A stretch of 64,000 bases of DNA from contig NZ_QNQT01000003.1 in NCBI RefSeq assembly GCF_003362805.1, positions 248,001 to 312,000 on the forward strand, given 5' to 3'. How positions within the stretch are numbered: the stretch's first letter is position 1; each line of letters begins with the position of its first letter. Of this stretch, positions 1 to 8,715 are shown one piece after another. The notes below the pieces were generated by a model. It ran no database searches. It saw only the letters and a program-made list of their open reading frames with translations, and was not told where the DNA came from. The translations under genes and the position numbers were made by a program. This DNA is from Neobacillus piezotolerans (GTDB lineage: Bacteria; Bacillota; Bacilli; Bacillales; Cytobacillaceae).

Positions 1-1451
1 TACATCAATGATGACGGCAAGGAAGTCGGCGACCCAACAGAGGCAGCGCTCATTCAGTTCGCCAATAATAACAATCAGGACTATGATGAGCTTCGCCGCA
101 CCTATCCGCGTCTTGCCGAAATGCCGTTTGATTCAGACCGAAAATTGATGTCAACGGTCCATAAAATTAACGGCCGACAGCTGATTTTGACAAAAGGCGG
201 ACCGGATGTGATGTTTGGCCGCGCAAGCCATGTGCTTATCGATGGCACAGAAATGCAATTGACAGATGAGAGGCTGAAGCAATTTATACAGGCTAACGAA
301 CATTTCTCCAACCAGGCTTTACGTGTTTTGGCATATGGCTACAGGGAATTGGGAGACGGCAAAACCGACATTGACGAAAGCGATGAAAACAATCTTGTGC
401 TCGTCGGATTGACAGCGATGATCGACCCTCCACGCGATGAAGTGTATGAAGCGATTCGAAATGCGAAGAGTGCCGGCATCAAAACGGTTATGATTACAGG
501 GGACCATAAAACGACGGCCCAGGCGATTGGCCGGGACATCGGCTTAATGGATGAAGGGGATATAGCCCTATCAGGACAAGAACTTGACGCCATGTCCGAC
601 GAAGAACTTGATAAGGAACTGGAACGCGTATCGGTCTATGCCCGCGTTTCGCCTGAAAATAAAATCAGGATCGTCCGTGCTTGGCAGAGAAAAGATAACG
701 TCACTGCCATGACCGGCGACGGTGTAAACGACGCTCCGGCATTAAAACAGGCGGATATTGGCGTGGCGATGGGGAGCGGTACGGATGTCGCAAAGGATGC
801 TTCGTCCATGATCCTCACCGACGATAACTTTGCATCCATAGTTAAGGCTGTCGGCGTCGGCCGGACGGTTTATGAAAATATTAAAAAAGCGATCAGCTAC
901 TTATTCGCGGGCAACCTTGGCGCCATCATCGCGATTCTTTACGCAGTCGTCTTCAATCTGCCGAATCCATTCACTGCAATCCAATTGCTTTTTATCAACC
1001 TTGTGAATGATTCACTTCCCGCGATTGCGCTGGGCACGGAAAAACCTGAACCAAATGTGATGAAAAAGAAACCGCGCGATCCGAATGAAGGGCTGTTTGC
1101 AGGGGGGACATTACAGGCAGTAGCTATCCGGGGCATCTTGATCGGGGCAGCGGTTATCTCTTCCTTCTATATCGGCTTGCAGCACTCAAGCTGCAAACTT
1201 TTGCTGCCCGTTCCAATACCCAAACCGCGATTGGAGCCGGGTTCTTTAGCAACAAACCGGTCATTGCCGCAGTCCTGTTGGGATTCGTCCTTTACGGATT
1301 CACAGTCCTTCCATTTACAAGAGAAATCTTTGCAATCCCGGCACAATTCGGCTGGAATGACTTTCTAGTCGCAGCTGGCCTTGCAGCCGCGTCAGTCGTT
1401 CTAATGGAAATCTTCAAAGTCATTCGAAATAAAGTACAAGGATCAAATTGA
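1..1451 (+). pseudogene. Ca2+-translocating P-type ATPase (SERCA-like), C-terminal part, frameshifted
   Basis: The reading frame is open from base 1, so the gene begins upstream of the window. What is present is the nucleotide-binding and P-domain end plus the last membrane helices of a P2A calcium ATPase. The hinge motif TGDGVNDAPALKQADIGVAMG and the preceding MITGDH are intact, followed by the membrane segment LFINLVNDSLPAIALGTEKP. Near 1180-1190 the frame changes. Frame 1 runs on into nonsense to a stop at 1368, whereas the frame whose stop is at 1451 encodes the expected tail (LQTFAARSNTQTAIGAGFFS and the final two helices). About 20 residues normally found between these pieces are missing, so this looks like a small internal deletion that also shifts the frame. 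A sequencing error would not easily explain the missing residues. The protein would lack its last helices and is probably inactive. Confidence 0.85.
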
Positions 1452-1466
1452 CGCAAATAATCCAAA

Positions 1467-1517
1467 GGGACGGACCTTCACTTCATTCGATTCCTGAATG
1501 AAGCGCGGAACCGTCCC
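1467..1517. repeat. Dispersed GGGACGG...CCGTCCC palindrome (copy 1), terminator-like
   Basis: Outer stem GGGACGG/CCGTCCC encloses an inner stem CTTCATTC/GAATGAAG. It lies 15 bases after the ATPase stop. The same outer stem recurs at 2826, 4585 and 14652, each time just beyond a gene end, so it probably serves as an intrinsic terminator. Confidence 0.7.
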
Positions 1518-1588
1518 TGCTTCATTCCTATCTTAATGTAATTTTATTTTAACGTTCACCAAAACCGATTTAGATAAAAACTTTATGA

Positions 1589-1602
1589 TGAAAGCGCTTT
1601 AG
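1589..1602 (+). promoter_or_regulatory. cre-like site (imperfect)
   Basis: TGAAAGCGCTTTAG matches the CcpA operator core TGAAAGCGCTTTCA except for the last two bases. It lies about 25 bases upstream of the -35 hexamer of the next gene. A catabolite-control role is an inference; the missing CA end lowers confidence. Confidence 0.35.
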
Positions 1603-1627
1603 AGTTTTCTGAATAAACAAATATCAT

Positions 1628-1656
1628 TTGACTATATCGAGGATAAATTATATTAT
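1628..1656 (+). promoter_or_regulatory. Sigma-A promoter for the PfoR-like membrane protein
   Basis: TTGACT (1628-1633), a 17-base spacer and TATTAT (1651-1656) make a good vegetative promoter about 110 bases before the start at 1773. Just downstream, 1657-1676 holds an inverted repeat AATAAC/GTTATT separated by eight bases, which could be an operator. Confidence 0.6.
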
Positions 1657-1772
1657 AATAACAATTGTCAGTTATTTTTAGCAGCTATTAGTACCAGCTA
1701 TACAATTTAGCACTTTTGAAAGTGAAATTTTCAGAAAATTTCAACAAACGCATTTAGGAGGCAAAATCACCA

Positions 1773-2801
1773 ATGAAACCATCAACAAAGAAATACTTGA
1801 TCGACCGAATGTACAAAGCTTCACAAGGGCTTGCCAACGCGGTCCTCGTTACACTCGGAATCGGTCTGCTCATTGAATCGTTAGGAACCTTTACCGGCTG
1901 GGAAGGGTTTTATACAATCGGAAAAGCAACACAGCTCATGCTTGCCCCGGCACTTGGCGCAGGGATCGCCTACCAGCTTGGAGGCAATACACTTGTCATC
2001 TTCAGCGCGATGGCTTCAAGTACAATCGGGGCCAGTGCCGTTCAGCTTACGGAAGATGGCGGGGTTACGCTCGTAACCGGGCAGCCGCTGAGTGCTGTTT
2101 TAGCCGCCGTCATTGCTACATGGGTAGGAAAAAAAGTAACAGGGAAAACAAAACTCGACATGATGGCCATTCCATTTTCTGCTGTATTTGTTGGTGGGGT
2201 TTCCGGAGTATTCCTCGCAATCATCACAACTCCGCTGATTAACTGGCTAAGCGCGCAAATTGCCTCATCGGTTGAAGGTTCGCCTATTTTAGGGCCAATG
2301 GTCATTTCGCTTATCTGGAGCATTTTCCTTATGTCACCTGCATCGTCCGCGGCGATTGCAATCGCGCTGCAACTTGACCCAGTTTCCAGCGCTGCCGCGT
2401 TAATCGGCTGTACCGTTCAGTTTGCCGCGTTCACGGCAATGTCGTACAAACAAAATGATGTTGGAGCGAATATCGCACAATCGCTGATTACACCAAAGGT
2501 TCAATTCCCTAACCTGGTTAAAAACCCGCGATTGGCGATTCCTCCATTTATCGCGGCCATCATTTGCGCCCCGATCGCAACAGTCATTTTTGATTTTAAA
2601 GTGTCTTATAAACTGGCTGGCCTTGGCTTGAATTCCTTGATTGCGCCGATTAACATTTTGGCGGAGCAAGGCCCGGTCGTCCTGGCAATCTATATTGCGG
2701 TTGGCGTTATCCTGCCAATCATTATTTCACTGGCGATTTATAAACTAATTAGCCTAAAAGGTTGGGCAAAAGCTGCCGACTTAAAGATGGAATTGCAATA
2801 G
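1773..2801 (+). CDS. PfoR / PTS-EIIC_2-like integral membrane protein
   Basis: The 342-residue protein is almost wholly hydrophobic, with about eight to ten predicted membrane segments rich in Gly and Ala. Its sequence resembles the PTS_EIIC_2 family, which includes the Clostridium perfringens PfoR membrane protein. There is no IIA or IIB domain and no PTS gene nearby, so it is unlikely to be a complete phosphotransferase system; it may transport or sense a small solute. The start is well fixed by AGGAGG at 1757-1762. A sigma-A promoter and a cre-like site precede it, and a bidirectional terminator follows. The family call rests on overall resemblance, and the substrate is unknown. Confidence 0.75.
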   Translation: MKPSTKKYLIDRMYKASQGLANAVLVTLGIGLLIESLGTFTGWEGFYTIGKATQLMLAPALGAGIAYQLGGNTLVIFSAMASSTIGASAVQLTEDGGVTLVTGQPLSAVLAAVIATWVGKKVTGKTKLDMMAIPFSAVFVGGVSGVFLAIITTPLINWLSAQIASSVEGSPILGPMVISLIWSIFLMSPASSAAIAIALQLDPVSSAAALIGCTVQFAAFTAMSYKQNDVGANIAQSLITPKVQFPNLVKNPRLAIPPFIAAIICAPIATVIFDFKVSYKLAGLGLNSLIAPINILAEQGPVVLAIYIAVGVILPIIISLAIYKLISLKGWAKAADLKMELQ

Positions 2802-2825
2802 TGGCCGTTTCCACCCATGCAAAAA

Positions 2826-2874
2826 GGGACGGTTCTTGTTTGCCGATAAGCAAACCGGAACCGCCCCTTTTTTT
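2826..2874. terminator. Bidirectional terminator, dispersed palindrome copy 2
   Basis: GGGACGGTTC pairs with GAACCGCCCC, with an inner stem TTTGC/GCAAA, followed by a run of seven T. It separates the convergent genes ending at 2801 (+) and 2915 (-). Confidence 0.85.
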
Positions 2875-2914
2875 GAAAAATACAGTATAAAGAGTACTGG
2901 AGCACGCCAACCCG

Positions 2915-3742
2915 CTACAGCGGTACCGCAATCCTCTTCTTCTCTTTAAAATAAACCCACTCCGTAAAGCCGATTTCCTTCAAACGTTTCCGCACGAATT
3001 CAAATTCGTCCCCTACCCGTTCGGGATCGTGGGCGTCTGAGCCAAACGTGACCGCCACACCATAATGCCTGGCGACTTCCAATATTTTGTCGGAAGGATA
3101 CCAGCCGCCGCAATCCTTTGTTTTTCCGGAAGTGTTAATTTCAATGGCGACATCCTCTTCGCCAATGATTTTGAGAGTTTTTTCAATGGCATTCGTCTCG
3201 ATGGATGAAAAAGATGGATAAAATCCCTTCATGGCGTCGATGTGCCCAAGGATTTGGAAAAGGCCGCTACGTGCCGATTGTTCAATCAATGAATAATAGG
3301 CTTCCTTCACCCGTACTTTTTCACTTTTTGAAAGTCCATCCCACCGGTCCTTTTTAAAAATGCTCACATCCTCCACATAATGAACCGAACCGATAATATA
3401 ATCGAAAGGATATTTGTTTAAAAAGCTTCTGTAAACTTCCAAATGTTTTGGAAAAAAGTCTGCTTCCACTCCCAACAATACATCAATTTTCCCAGCGTAT
3501 TTCTCTTTTAACTGCAAAACTTCCCGAACGTAACCCTCAAACTCGCTCTTCCCCATCGTGATTCCCGGATATGGCCGGTCCTCCTCTTCCGCGAAATAAG
3601 GGGAATGATCGGAAATTCCAACCGCTGTCAGTCCTTTTTCAATTGCCGCTTCAATATAGCTTTGAATATTCCCGCGCGCATGGCCACAGCGGTCGTGGTG
3701 CGTATGTAAATCGAATAGTACGGAAGGTCTTGATTCACTCAC
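2915..3742 (-). CDS. hisJ: Histidinol-phosphatase, PHP family (HisJ-like)
   Basis: The protein has 275 residues, close to the 260-280 of the monofunctional HisJ family. PHP metal-binding signatures are visible: DLHTHHDRCGHA near residue 11, GISDHSPYF near residue 42, an EAD motif near residue 93, GSVHY, and GSDAHDPERVG near the C-terminus. HisJ hydrolyses L-histidinol phosphate to histidinol in histidine synthesis. No his genes lie nearby, which is common for hisJ. The start is GTG at 3742, preceded by GGGGGA seven bases upstream. Other PHP phosphoesterases could look similar, but the length and motif order favour HisJ. Confidence 0.85.
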   Translation of the reverse strand: MSESRPSVLFDLHTHHDRCGHARGNIQSYIEAAIEKGLTAVGISDHSPYFAEEEDRPYPGITMGKSEFEGYVREVLQLKEKYAGKIDVLLGVEADFFPKHLEVYRSFLNKYPFDYIIGSVHYVEDVSIFKKDRWDGLSKSEKVRVKEAYYSLIEQSARSGLFQILGHIDAMKGFYPSFSSIETNAIEKTLKIIGEEDVAIEINTSGKTKDCGGWYPSDKILEVARHYGVAVTFGSDAHDPERVGDEFEFVRKRLKEIGFTEWVYFKEKKRIAVPL

Positions 3743-4023
3743 AGCAAAATCCCCCTAATATCGTTTAAAAGCCAAAACAAAGCCCTATTTCCTTTTCCCC
3801 AAAAAACCAAAGAGATATCCCTTTATCTATAATTCCCCTAATTTCGTCACCTGTCCAGTTTCATGAAAAAAAGGAAGCGCACAATTTTTTTATCATTAAA
3901 AGGTTTAAAACGAAATAAAAATGGGTAAAGGGAAAACTCTAACCTAAAAGCCCAGGGTTATAGAATTAGTCCGGACGTAATCAACTTCACTTATGGAAAA
4001 AAATGCGGAAGGAGGAACAGTTG

Positions 4024-4158
4024 ATGAGATACACTGATCCAAATGAATGCATTTATTGCGGGGAACAACTGAACATATGGGAAAGCACAAGAAGCTACTG
4101 TTGGGATTGCAGTGAAAGGACTTCCCCTGAAGCTTTTCACGAACAAGATGAAATTTGA
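4024..4158 (+). CDS. Small zinc-ribbon-like protein (44 aa)
   Basis: A short ORF starts MRYTDPNECIYCGEQL and contains CIYC near residues 9-12 and CWDC near residues 26-29, which is a two-knuckle zinc-ribbon arrangement. GGAGG at 4012-4016 is well placed for the ATG, and a terminator follows within 25 bases, so it looks like a real monocistronic gene. The acidic tail ends in EQDEI. I do not recognise the family, and no function can be assigned beyond probable metal binding. Confidence 0.65.
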   Translation: MRYTDPNECIYCGEQLNIWESTRSYCWDCSERTSPEAFHEQDEI

Positions 4159-4182
4159 ATAGACGAATGACATTGAGAAATG

Positions 4183-4210
4183 CCGTACCTTGGTGCGGTT
4201 CTTTTTTTTT
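4183..4210 (+). terminator. Intrinsic terminator after the zinc-ribbon ORF
   Basis: CCGTACC and GGTGCGG form a tight stem (one G-U pair) followed by a run of about nine T. Confidence 0.7.
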
Positions 4211-4394
4211 GGAAAAATTGGCCCATGCCATCAAGCATCCAGCCCCAATCAGTCCACCTACACGACCAGTCGCCTTCTCCCCTAAAATACAAAAATCCGA
4301 CACGACTTAGACATCATCCCGCAACAATTAAAGCAACATTTACCATGAAAACAATGTGATAATAGTGGTAACAAAGAGCGAAAGGATGCTTCGC

Positions 4395-4574
4395 ATGGAA
4401 ACGACATTGCACGAGATGCTAAAAAAACGCCCAGGGATGAGCATACTTCAACTAAAGAGAGCCCTGCTCGCACAACAAAGGAATGGGTACGCCCATATTG
4501 ACGCCGATATTGCCACCCTCGAACTTTCACAGCCATTTACATATGAATACACACGACTGAGCTCATCTTATTAA
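4395..4574 (+). CDS. Small hypothetical protein (59 aa)
   Basis: The chosen ATG at 4395 follows AAAGGATG with normal spacing; an in-frame upstream start at 4356 has no ribosome site. The product begins METTLHEMLKKRPGMSILQL, which could form a helical N-terminal half, and it has no recognised domain. A strong bidirectional terminator begins 10 bases after the stop, which supports expression. No homologue is recognised. Confidence 0.45.
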   Translation: METTLHEMLKKRPGMSILQLKRALLAQQRNGYAHIDADIATLELSQPFTYEYTRLSSSY

Positions 4575-4584
4575 TGAAGAATAA

Positions 4585-4628
4585 GGGACGGTCCCTGGTT
4601 GCCTTGGCTAACCGGGAACCGTCCCTTT
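4585..4628. terminator. Bidirectional terminator, dispersed palindrome copy 3
   Basis: GGGACGGTCCC pairs with GGGAACCGTCCC around an inner GGTT/AACC stem, flanked by A and T runs on the two sides. It sits between convergent genes. Confidence 0.8.
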
Positions 4629-4658
4629 TCACTTTCCAATTAAGCAGTACCGCTTGCC

Positions 4659-6104
4659 TTAACCGATATCCACTCCAGCGCGTGAGAATGCTGCAGCTTC
4701 CAGGATGGACATACCTTGCGCCTCGGCAGCCTTAGCCACTTTTTCTGAAACTTGCGGGGCAAGTTTCGCAGGAGCAGCATAGGACATTTCCCTTGCGCGC
4801 GCAGAGTTTCTACGCTCGAACGGTCCCCAGATTGCAAAGGTTTTTCCTGGATCCTGAATATTGAGGAAAAGTGTATTTCCATCCGGAGAGAAGGTTGGGC
4901 CAGCCAATTCAGAATCACTTAAGCGGTTGGCAGCAAAAACATAGACGTTTCCTTCCGGGGTAATTCCAAGCAGCCGGTCTTGTCCGGAACCATCTTCCGC
5001 GATCCAAAGGTCGCCCCACGGAGTCATGCAGATATTATCTGGATATTCCATGTCCTTGGCGTCATTTCCTTCATAGAACAGTTCCAATGTATTTGTGTGA
5101 GGAATATAACGGTACACGCGTCCAAGTTTTTTCTCGCCGGCTGATGTATCATCGAACCAGAAAACTCCGCTTTGGAAGAACGCTCCTTCTAGTCTGGAGA
5201 ATTCAATGCAGTTTTGCGCCTTTGCATCCTCGCGGCAGAGATGAGGATTAACTTCTTTCCAAACGATTTGGAATGTTTGCCCTGTTTTAAACGTACTAGC
5301 CGATGGATCTGTTACTGCTTCAATCGCCGCCGCATAAAGCTTACCGCCTTTATGCAAGGAGCCGACTGTTTGGCTTGTGTCATTTGGAATGAAACGGTAT
5401 AAGTAGCTTGGGCTGGCATCTTCAGTTAAGTATACATACCCAGTCGATGGGTCGATGGCACATGCTTCGTGTGAGAAACGGCCCATTTCCTTGATTGGAG
5501 TTCTGGACAATTCGTTCTCCGGCTGTGCTGGGTCAACCTCAAATACATAACCATGTGTTGCCGAACGCGTTTCTTCACAAGTCAGCCACGTTCCCCATGG
5601 GGTCGCCCCGCCAGCACAATTCCGGATTGTCCCGGAAGATGTCACATATTCTTTGATTACATCACGATTCACGTCTACAACGAGAGCCGTTGTGCCGCCT
5701 GCAGCCAGTGGATCATAAGGATTTTTTCCAACTACAGGATGTTTTGCACTTGTCCCCAATTCATGGTTGCGAACGAGAATGGTTGTATCATTTGGTCCTT
5801 CAAAAGCAGCCATTCCATCAAATGCTCCAGGGATTTTGCTTCCGTCTGTCATCCGTTCGCCTTCCTTGGAAATAATTTTGTATTGGAAGCCTTTTGGAAG
5901 ATCAAGAATCCCATTTGGGTCTGGAACAAGAGGACCATAGCCGCCAAAGCCGCTGACAGTATTCTCGGTTTTATCCGCCAAAACTTTTGAACCAAGTGTG
6001 AGAACACCCGTTGATCCAAGAGTCAAAGCAAGTGTCCCCATTCCTCCAGCCTTCAGAAAATCCCGTCTGTTCAAGCCATTTTTGGTAGTTTGATTAGTAT
6101 CCAT
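4659..6104 (-). CDS. phoX: PhoX-family alkaline phosphatase (DUF839), Tat-exported
   Basis: The 481-residue protein begins with a twin-arginine signal: NRRDFLK at residues 12-18, then a hydrophobic segment (LALTLGSTGVLTLG). The mature part has PhoX/DUF839 features such as FEGPNDTTILVRNHE, GGATPWGTWLTCEET, EACAIDPSTG and NICMTPWGDLWIAEDG. These monomeric Ca/Fe-dependent phosphatases are folded in the cytoplasm and exported by Tat to release phosphate from organic esters. The gene is divergent from tatA-tatC, as expected for a dedicated cargo. The start is supported by GGAGAT upstream. The shared intergenic region carries PhoP-box-like repeats, so phosphate-starvation control is likely. Confidence 0.85.
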   Translation of the reverse strand: MDTNQTTKNGLNRRDFLKAGGMGTLALTLGSTGVLTLGSKVLADKTENTVSGFGGYGPLVPDPNGILDLPKGFQYKIISKEGERMTDGSKIPGAFDGMAAFEGPNDTTILVRNHELGTSAKHPVVGKNPYDPLAAGGTTALVVDVNRDVIKEYVTSSGTIRNCAGGATPWGTWLTCEETRSATHGYVFEVDPAQPENELSRTPIKEMGRFSHEACAIDPSTGYVYLTEDASPSYLYRFIPNDTSQTVGSLHKGGKLYAAAIEAVTDPSASTFKTGQTFQIVWKEVNPHLCREDAKAQNCIEFSRLEGAFFQSGVFWFDDTSAGEKKLGRVYRYIPHTNTLELFYEGNDAKDMEYPDNICMTPWGDLWIAEDGSGQDRLLGITPEGNVYVFAANRLSDSELAGPTFSPDGNTLFLNIQDPGKTFAIWGPFERRNSARAREMSYAAPAKLAPQVSEKVAKAAEAQGMSILEAAAFSRAGVDIG

Positions 6105-6349
6105 CGAATATGTATCTCCTTTGCAAATATATTTTGAAACTCAAGTTTAGAATAATCTGCGTATTTGAACAGATGGTGACAACCTTGTAAGGGTTCAGTA
6201 AAAAATTATTAAGATCTGTAAACTAGGTTTGCGAGGGTTGCAAAGCACGAATAACGTTAATATACCAACGTTTAGTATTCTCGGAAGCTCCTCTTTTTCG
6301 CGTGAAAATCACAGAAAAACCCTAGTTTTCACTATATTGTTGTAACAAT

Positions 6350-6415
6350 TTTAATACTATTTTTACTATTCTTTACACTCGTTTTATAAACATTTGCCTG
6401 TCATTTCACTATAAT
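6350..6415 (+). promoter_or_regulatory. PhoP-box-like array and -10 element upstream of tatA
   Basis: TTTAAT (6350), TTTACT (6362), TTTACA (6372) and TTTATA (6383) are spaced by 10-12 bases and resemble the TT(A/C/T)ACA direct repeats bound by PhoP in Bacillus. A TATAAT at 6410-6415 lies about 20 bases downstream without a good -35 hexamer, the usual layout of a PhoP-activated promoter. The rest of the gap 6105-6519 is AT-rich, and I saw no further clear signal there. Confidence 0.5.
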
Positions 6416-6519
6416 CAAGGTGTTTACATAACCAACTTCAAAAGGGACAAAAAGCCTTTATTAAAAAAGGAACGCATTTGCTCCCAAGACTTACTAATAA
6501 TTAATTGGAGGTGTAGTCC

Positions 6520-6720
6520 TTGCTTCAAAACATCGGTATCCCAGGATTAATACTGGTTCTTGTAATTGCTTTAATTATTTTTGGACCATCTAAATTGCCT
6601 GAATTAGGGAGAGCGGTTGGATCGACCTTAAAGGAATTTAAAAAATCTACCCGTGAGTTGGTCGCTGACGAAGAACAAACAAAAGAGAAGAAAATGTTAC
6701 CTGAAGAAAAAAGCATTTAG
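6520..6720 (+). CDS. tatA: Twin-arginine translocase subunit TatA
   Basis: The 66-residue protein has one N-terminal membrane helix (residues 5-20) followed by the hallmark [20 protein letters not shown] amphipathic helix and a charged tail. It uses a TTG start preceded by TTGGAGGTG. In Gram-positive two-component Tat systems TatA also does the work of TatB and oligomerises to form the passage for folded substrates. It is followed by tatC after an attenuator-like hairpin and is divergent from the PhoX substrate gene, parallel to the phoD-tatAd-tatCd arrangement of B. subtilis. Confidence 0.93.
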   Translation: MLQNIGIPGLILVLVIALIIFGPSKLPELGRAVGSTLKEFKKSTRELVADEEQTKEKKMLPEEKSI

Positions 6721-6729
6721 CCGAAATAA

Positions 6730-6769
6730 AGAAGATGTAAGCGACAATTTGTGCTTACATCTTCTTTTT
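6730..6769 (+). terminator. Hairpin between tatA and tatC (terminator or attenuator)
   Basis: AGAAGATGTAAGC pairs perfectly with GCTTACATCTTCT around a ten-base loop and ends in a T run. Lying inside the operon, it probably makes tatC less abundant than tatA. Confidence 0.75.
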
Positions 6770-6800
6770 ACTGGTGCATTAACAGGAGGAGGCAGTGGAA

Positions 6801-7541
6801 ATGCAAGAAAAAGATATCCATCTTATTGGGCATTTGGAAGAACTACGCCGACGTATCATCATAATAATATGCGGCTTTATCTTGTTTTTAATCGTAGCAA
6901 TGATTTTTGTGTCTGATTTGTATCGCTGGCTAATCAGGGATCTTGATGGAAAGCTCGCGATTTTGGGCCCAAGTGATATTTTATGGGTTTACATGACCTT
7001 ATCCGGTGTGTTTGCCATTGCATGTACCATTCCCCTGGCTGCCTATCAAACTTGGAAATTCGTTGCCCCCGCATTGAAAAACGAAGAGAAACAAGTCACG
7101 CTTAGGTTTATCCCAGGTTTATTTATATTATTTATTCTGGGGATTTGCTTTGGATATTTCGTTCTCTTTCCAATCGTGTTGGGTTTCCTTACAAGCCTCT
7201 CTGCTGGGGAATTCGAAACAATGTTTACAGCTGAAAAATACTTCGCGTTTATGATTAACCTAACACTCCCGTTCGGGTTTATATTTGAAATGCCGCTCGT
7301 GGTCATGTTTTTAACGAGATTAGGAATCCTGAATCCGGCAAGGCTAAAGAAAGCCCGAAAAGTTTCCTATTTTGCTTTGGTCGTCTTGTCCATTCTGATA
7401 ACGCCGCCAGATATCGTCTCGGATTTTTTAGTCATTGTTCCCTTACTAACGCTTTACGAAATCAGTGTATCTCTTTCCAATTTAATTTATAAAAAAAGAA
7501 TCAAGGCTGAAACAGCTATGCAGGTCCAATTGGATAGCTGA
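6801..7541 (+). CDS. tatC: Twin-arginine translocase subunit TatC
   Basis: This is a six-helix membrane protein of 246 residues and the receptor for RR signal peptides. The family signatures are present: HLEELRRRIIII near the N-terminus, a PLAAYQTWKFVAPAL segment with the conserved FxxPAL, and the late helix ending ITPPDIVSDFL. The ATG at 6801 is preferred over a GTG at 6795 because AGGAGG at 6785-6790 is correctly spaced only for the former. It pairs with tatA, and PhoX is the obvious local substrate. Confidence 0.93.
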   Translation: MQEKDIHLIGHLEELRRRIIIIICGFILFLIVAMIFVSDLYRWLIRDLDGKLAILGPSDILWVYMTLSGVFAIACTIPLAAYQTWKFVAPALKNEEKQVTLRFIPGLFILFILGICFGYFVLFPIVLGFLTSLSAGEFETMFTAEKYFAFMINLTLPFGFIFEMPLVVMFLTRLGILNPARLKKARKVSYFALVVLSILITPPDIVSDFLVIVPLLTLYEISVSLSNLIYKKRIKAETAMQVQLDS

Positions 7542-7685
7542 CCTGTTTTGCCTGCTTAAATGAAGTGGAATGCCTTGAAATCCGATTTCAATTTTCCGCT
7601 AAAATAGCTTATGCCTAATTGTACGTTTAATGATAATGCCAACGGGAAGAGGACTATGTATCAACTTTTCAGGAGGGATTATCTG

Positions 7686-8402
7686 ATGGAAAACCGCTCA
7701 CAGGAAACTGGTGCAAGTAAAGCTCCAGCAGAAGCCCGATTAAAACTGGCCGCTACCGCCATGGCCAGCAATATGAAACTCCATGCAACCAAAAATGGCG
7801 GGGAAAAGGGTTCGACAACTACCGTTGACCAGGAAACCGCAAAGAAAATCATTGAACAATGGCCAGCCACATCAAAAATGGCCGCCCAAAACACAATGGA
7901 CTTTTATGGGCCCCCAAACGAAGCAACTCCAAGCAAATTAATCTGGTATAAGAACGGACCTTGGAAACGGACAATTGCCTACCGCGACGAGGTCCCTCAT
8001 GATTTTCCAGAACCGCACACCGACGTGCTTGAACAATTCATCGATTATCATGTGCCAGCCGATAAGGTAGGCCTGGTCGCCCAGCTGGAAGGGAGCATTG
8101 TAATCGACCGGACAAAAGGCGAAGTTTCCGTCCACTGCGACAACGAAGGCGCAAATACATTGTCTTTGAACATGATGCACGAAATTGTTACAGGAAAACG
8201 GACCCCACAAGAAGCGAGGGAGTTCATCGCAAAGGAAATTGTTGAGTATATCATGGGACGCCCTGCCCCCTATGCGGAAAAATTCCAATTTGAATTGCCT
8301 CAAGGGGAACAATGGGACACCGATGAAACAATCGTGCATGACGTCGCACTTGACCAAGCCCTTTCCAAGGTGAAACAAACTTTAGGGCTGGATAAAAACT
8401 AA
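7686..8402 (+). CDS. Hypothetical protein (238 aa)
   Basis: The start at 7686 follows AGGAGG with an eight-base gap; an earlier in-frame start at 7611 lacks one. The product is soluble, with an Ala-rich helical N-terminus (residues 15-50) and a central region containing GPWKRTIAYRDEVPHDFPEP and LEGSIVIDRTKGEVSVHCDN. No signal peptide or membrane segment is visible. I do not recognise a family. It lies downstream of tatC but has its own AT-rich upstream region (7542-7685), and it ends before a clear terminator, so it is probably a separate unit. Confidence 0.7.
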   Translation: MENRSQETGASKAPAEARLKLAATAMASNMKLHATKNGGEKGSTTTVDQETAKKIIEQWPATSKMAAQNTMDFYGPPNEATPSKLIWYKNGPWKRTIAYRDEVPHDFPEPHTDVLEQFIDYHVPADKVGLVAQLEGSIVIDRTKGEVSVHCDNEGANTLSLNMMHEIVTGKRTPQEAREFIAKEIVEYIMGRPAPYAEKFQFELPQGEQWDTDETIVHDVALDQALSKVKQTLGLDKN

Positions 8403-8435
8403 GAAGGAACTACGGATCCAATCGTTTTAGACGTT

Positions 8436-8483
8436 AAAAATGCCTGCCCTTTTGCATTACGCAAACTGGAACAGGCATTTTTT
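8436..8483 (+). terminator. Intrinsic terminator
   Basis: AAAAATGCCTG and CAGGCATTTTTT pair around a 25-base loop. The remaining gap up to 8715 shows only AT-rich DNA with no further feature that I can support. Confidence 0.8.
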
Positions 8484-8715
8484 ACGTATTTTGAGCATCA
8501 CTATAAGTTGTCGTGGACCCATTGCTTTGTCTCACTATTTCCATTCTTGAATAAAATGTTTTGTTTTTTTTGGCTAAAAATGTTTCATTACTGAATTTGC
8601 CTATCATGCTGGTTTGACTCAATATACCCACCTTTCCCTGGCAGCGAACCCGGTACTAACAATCCGCTCCTTTCCATATTCTTATGATAAGGAAACAGTA
8701 AGAAAGGGGGTAACT

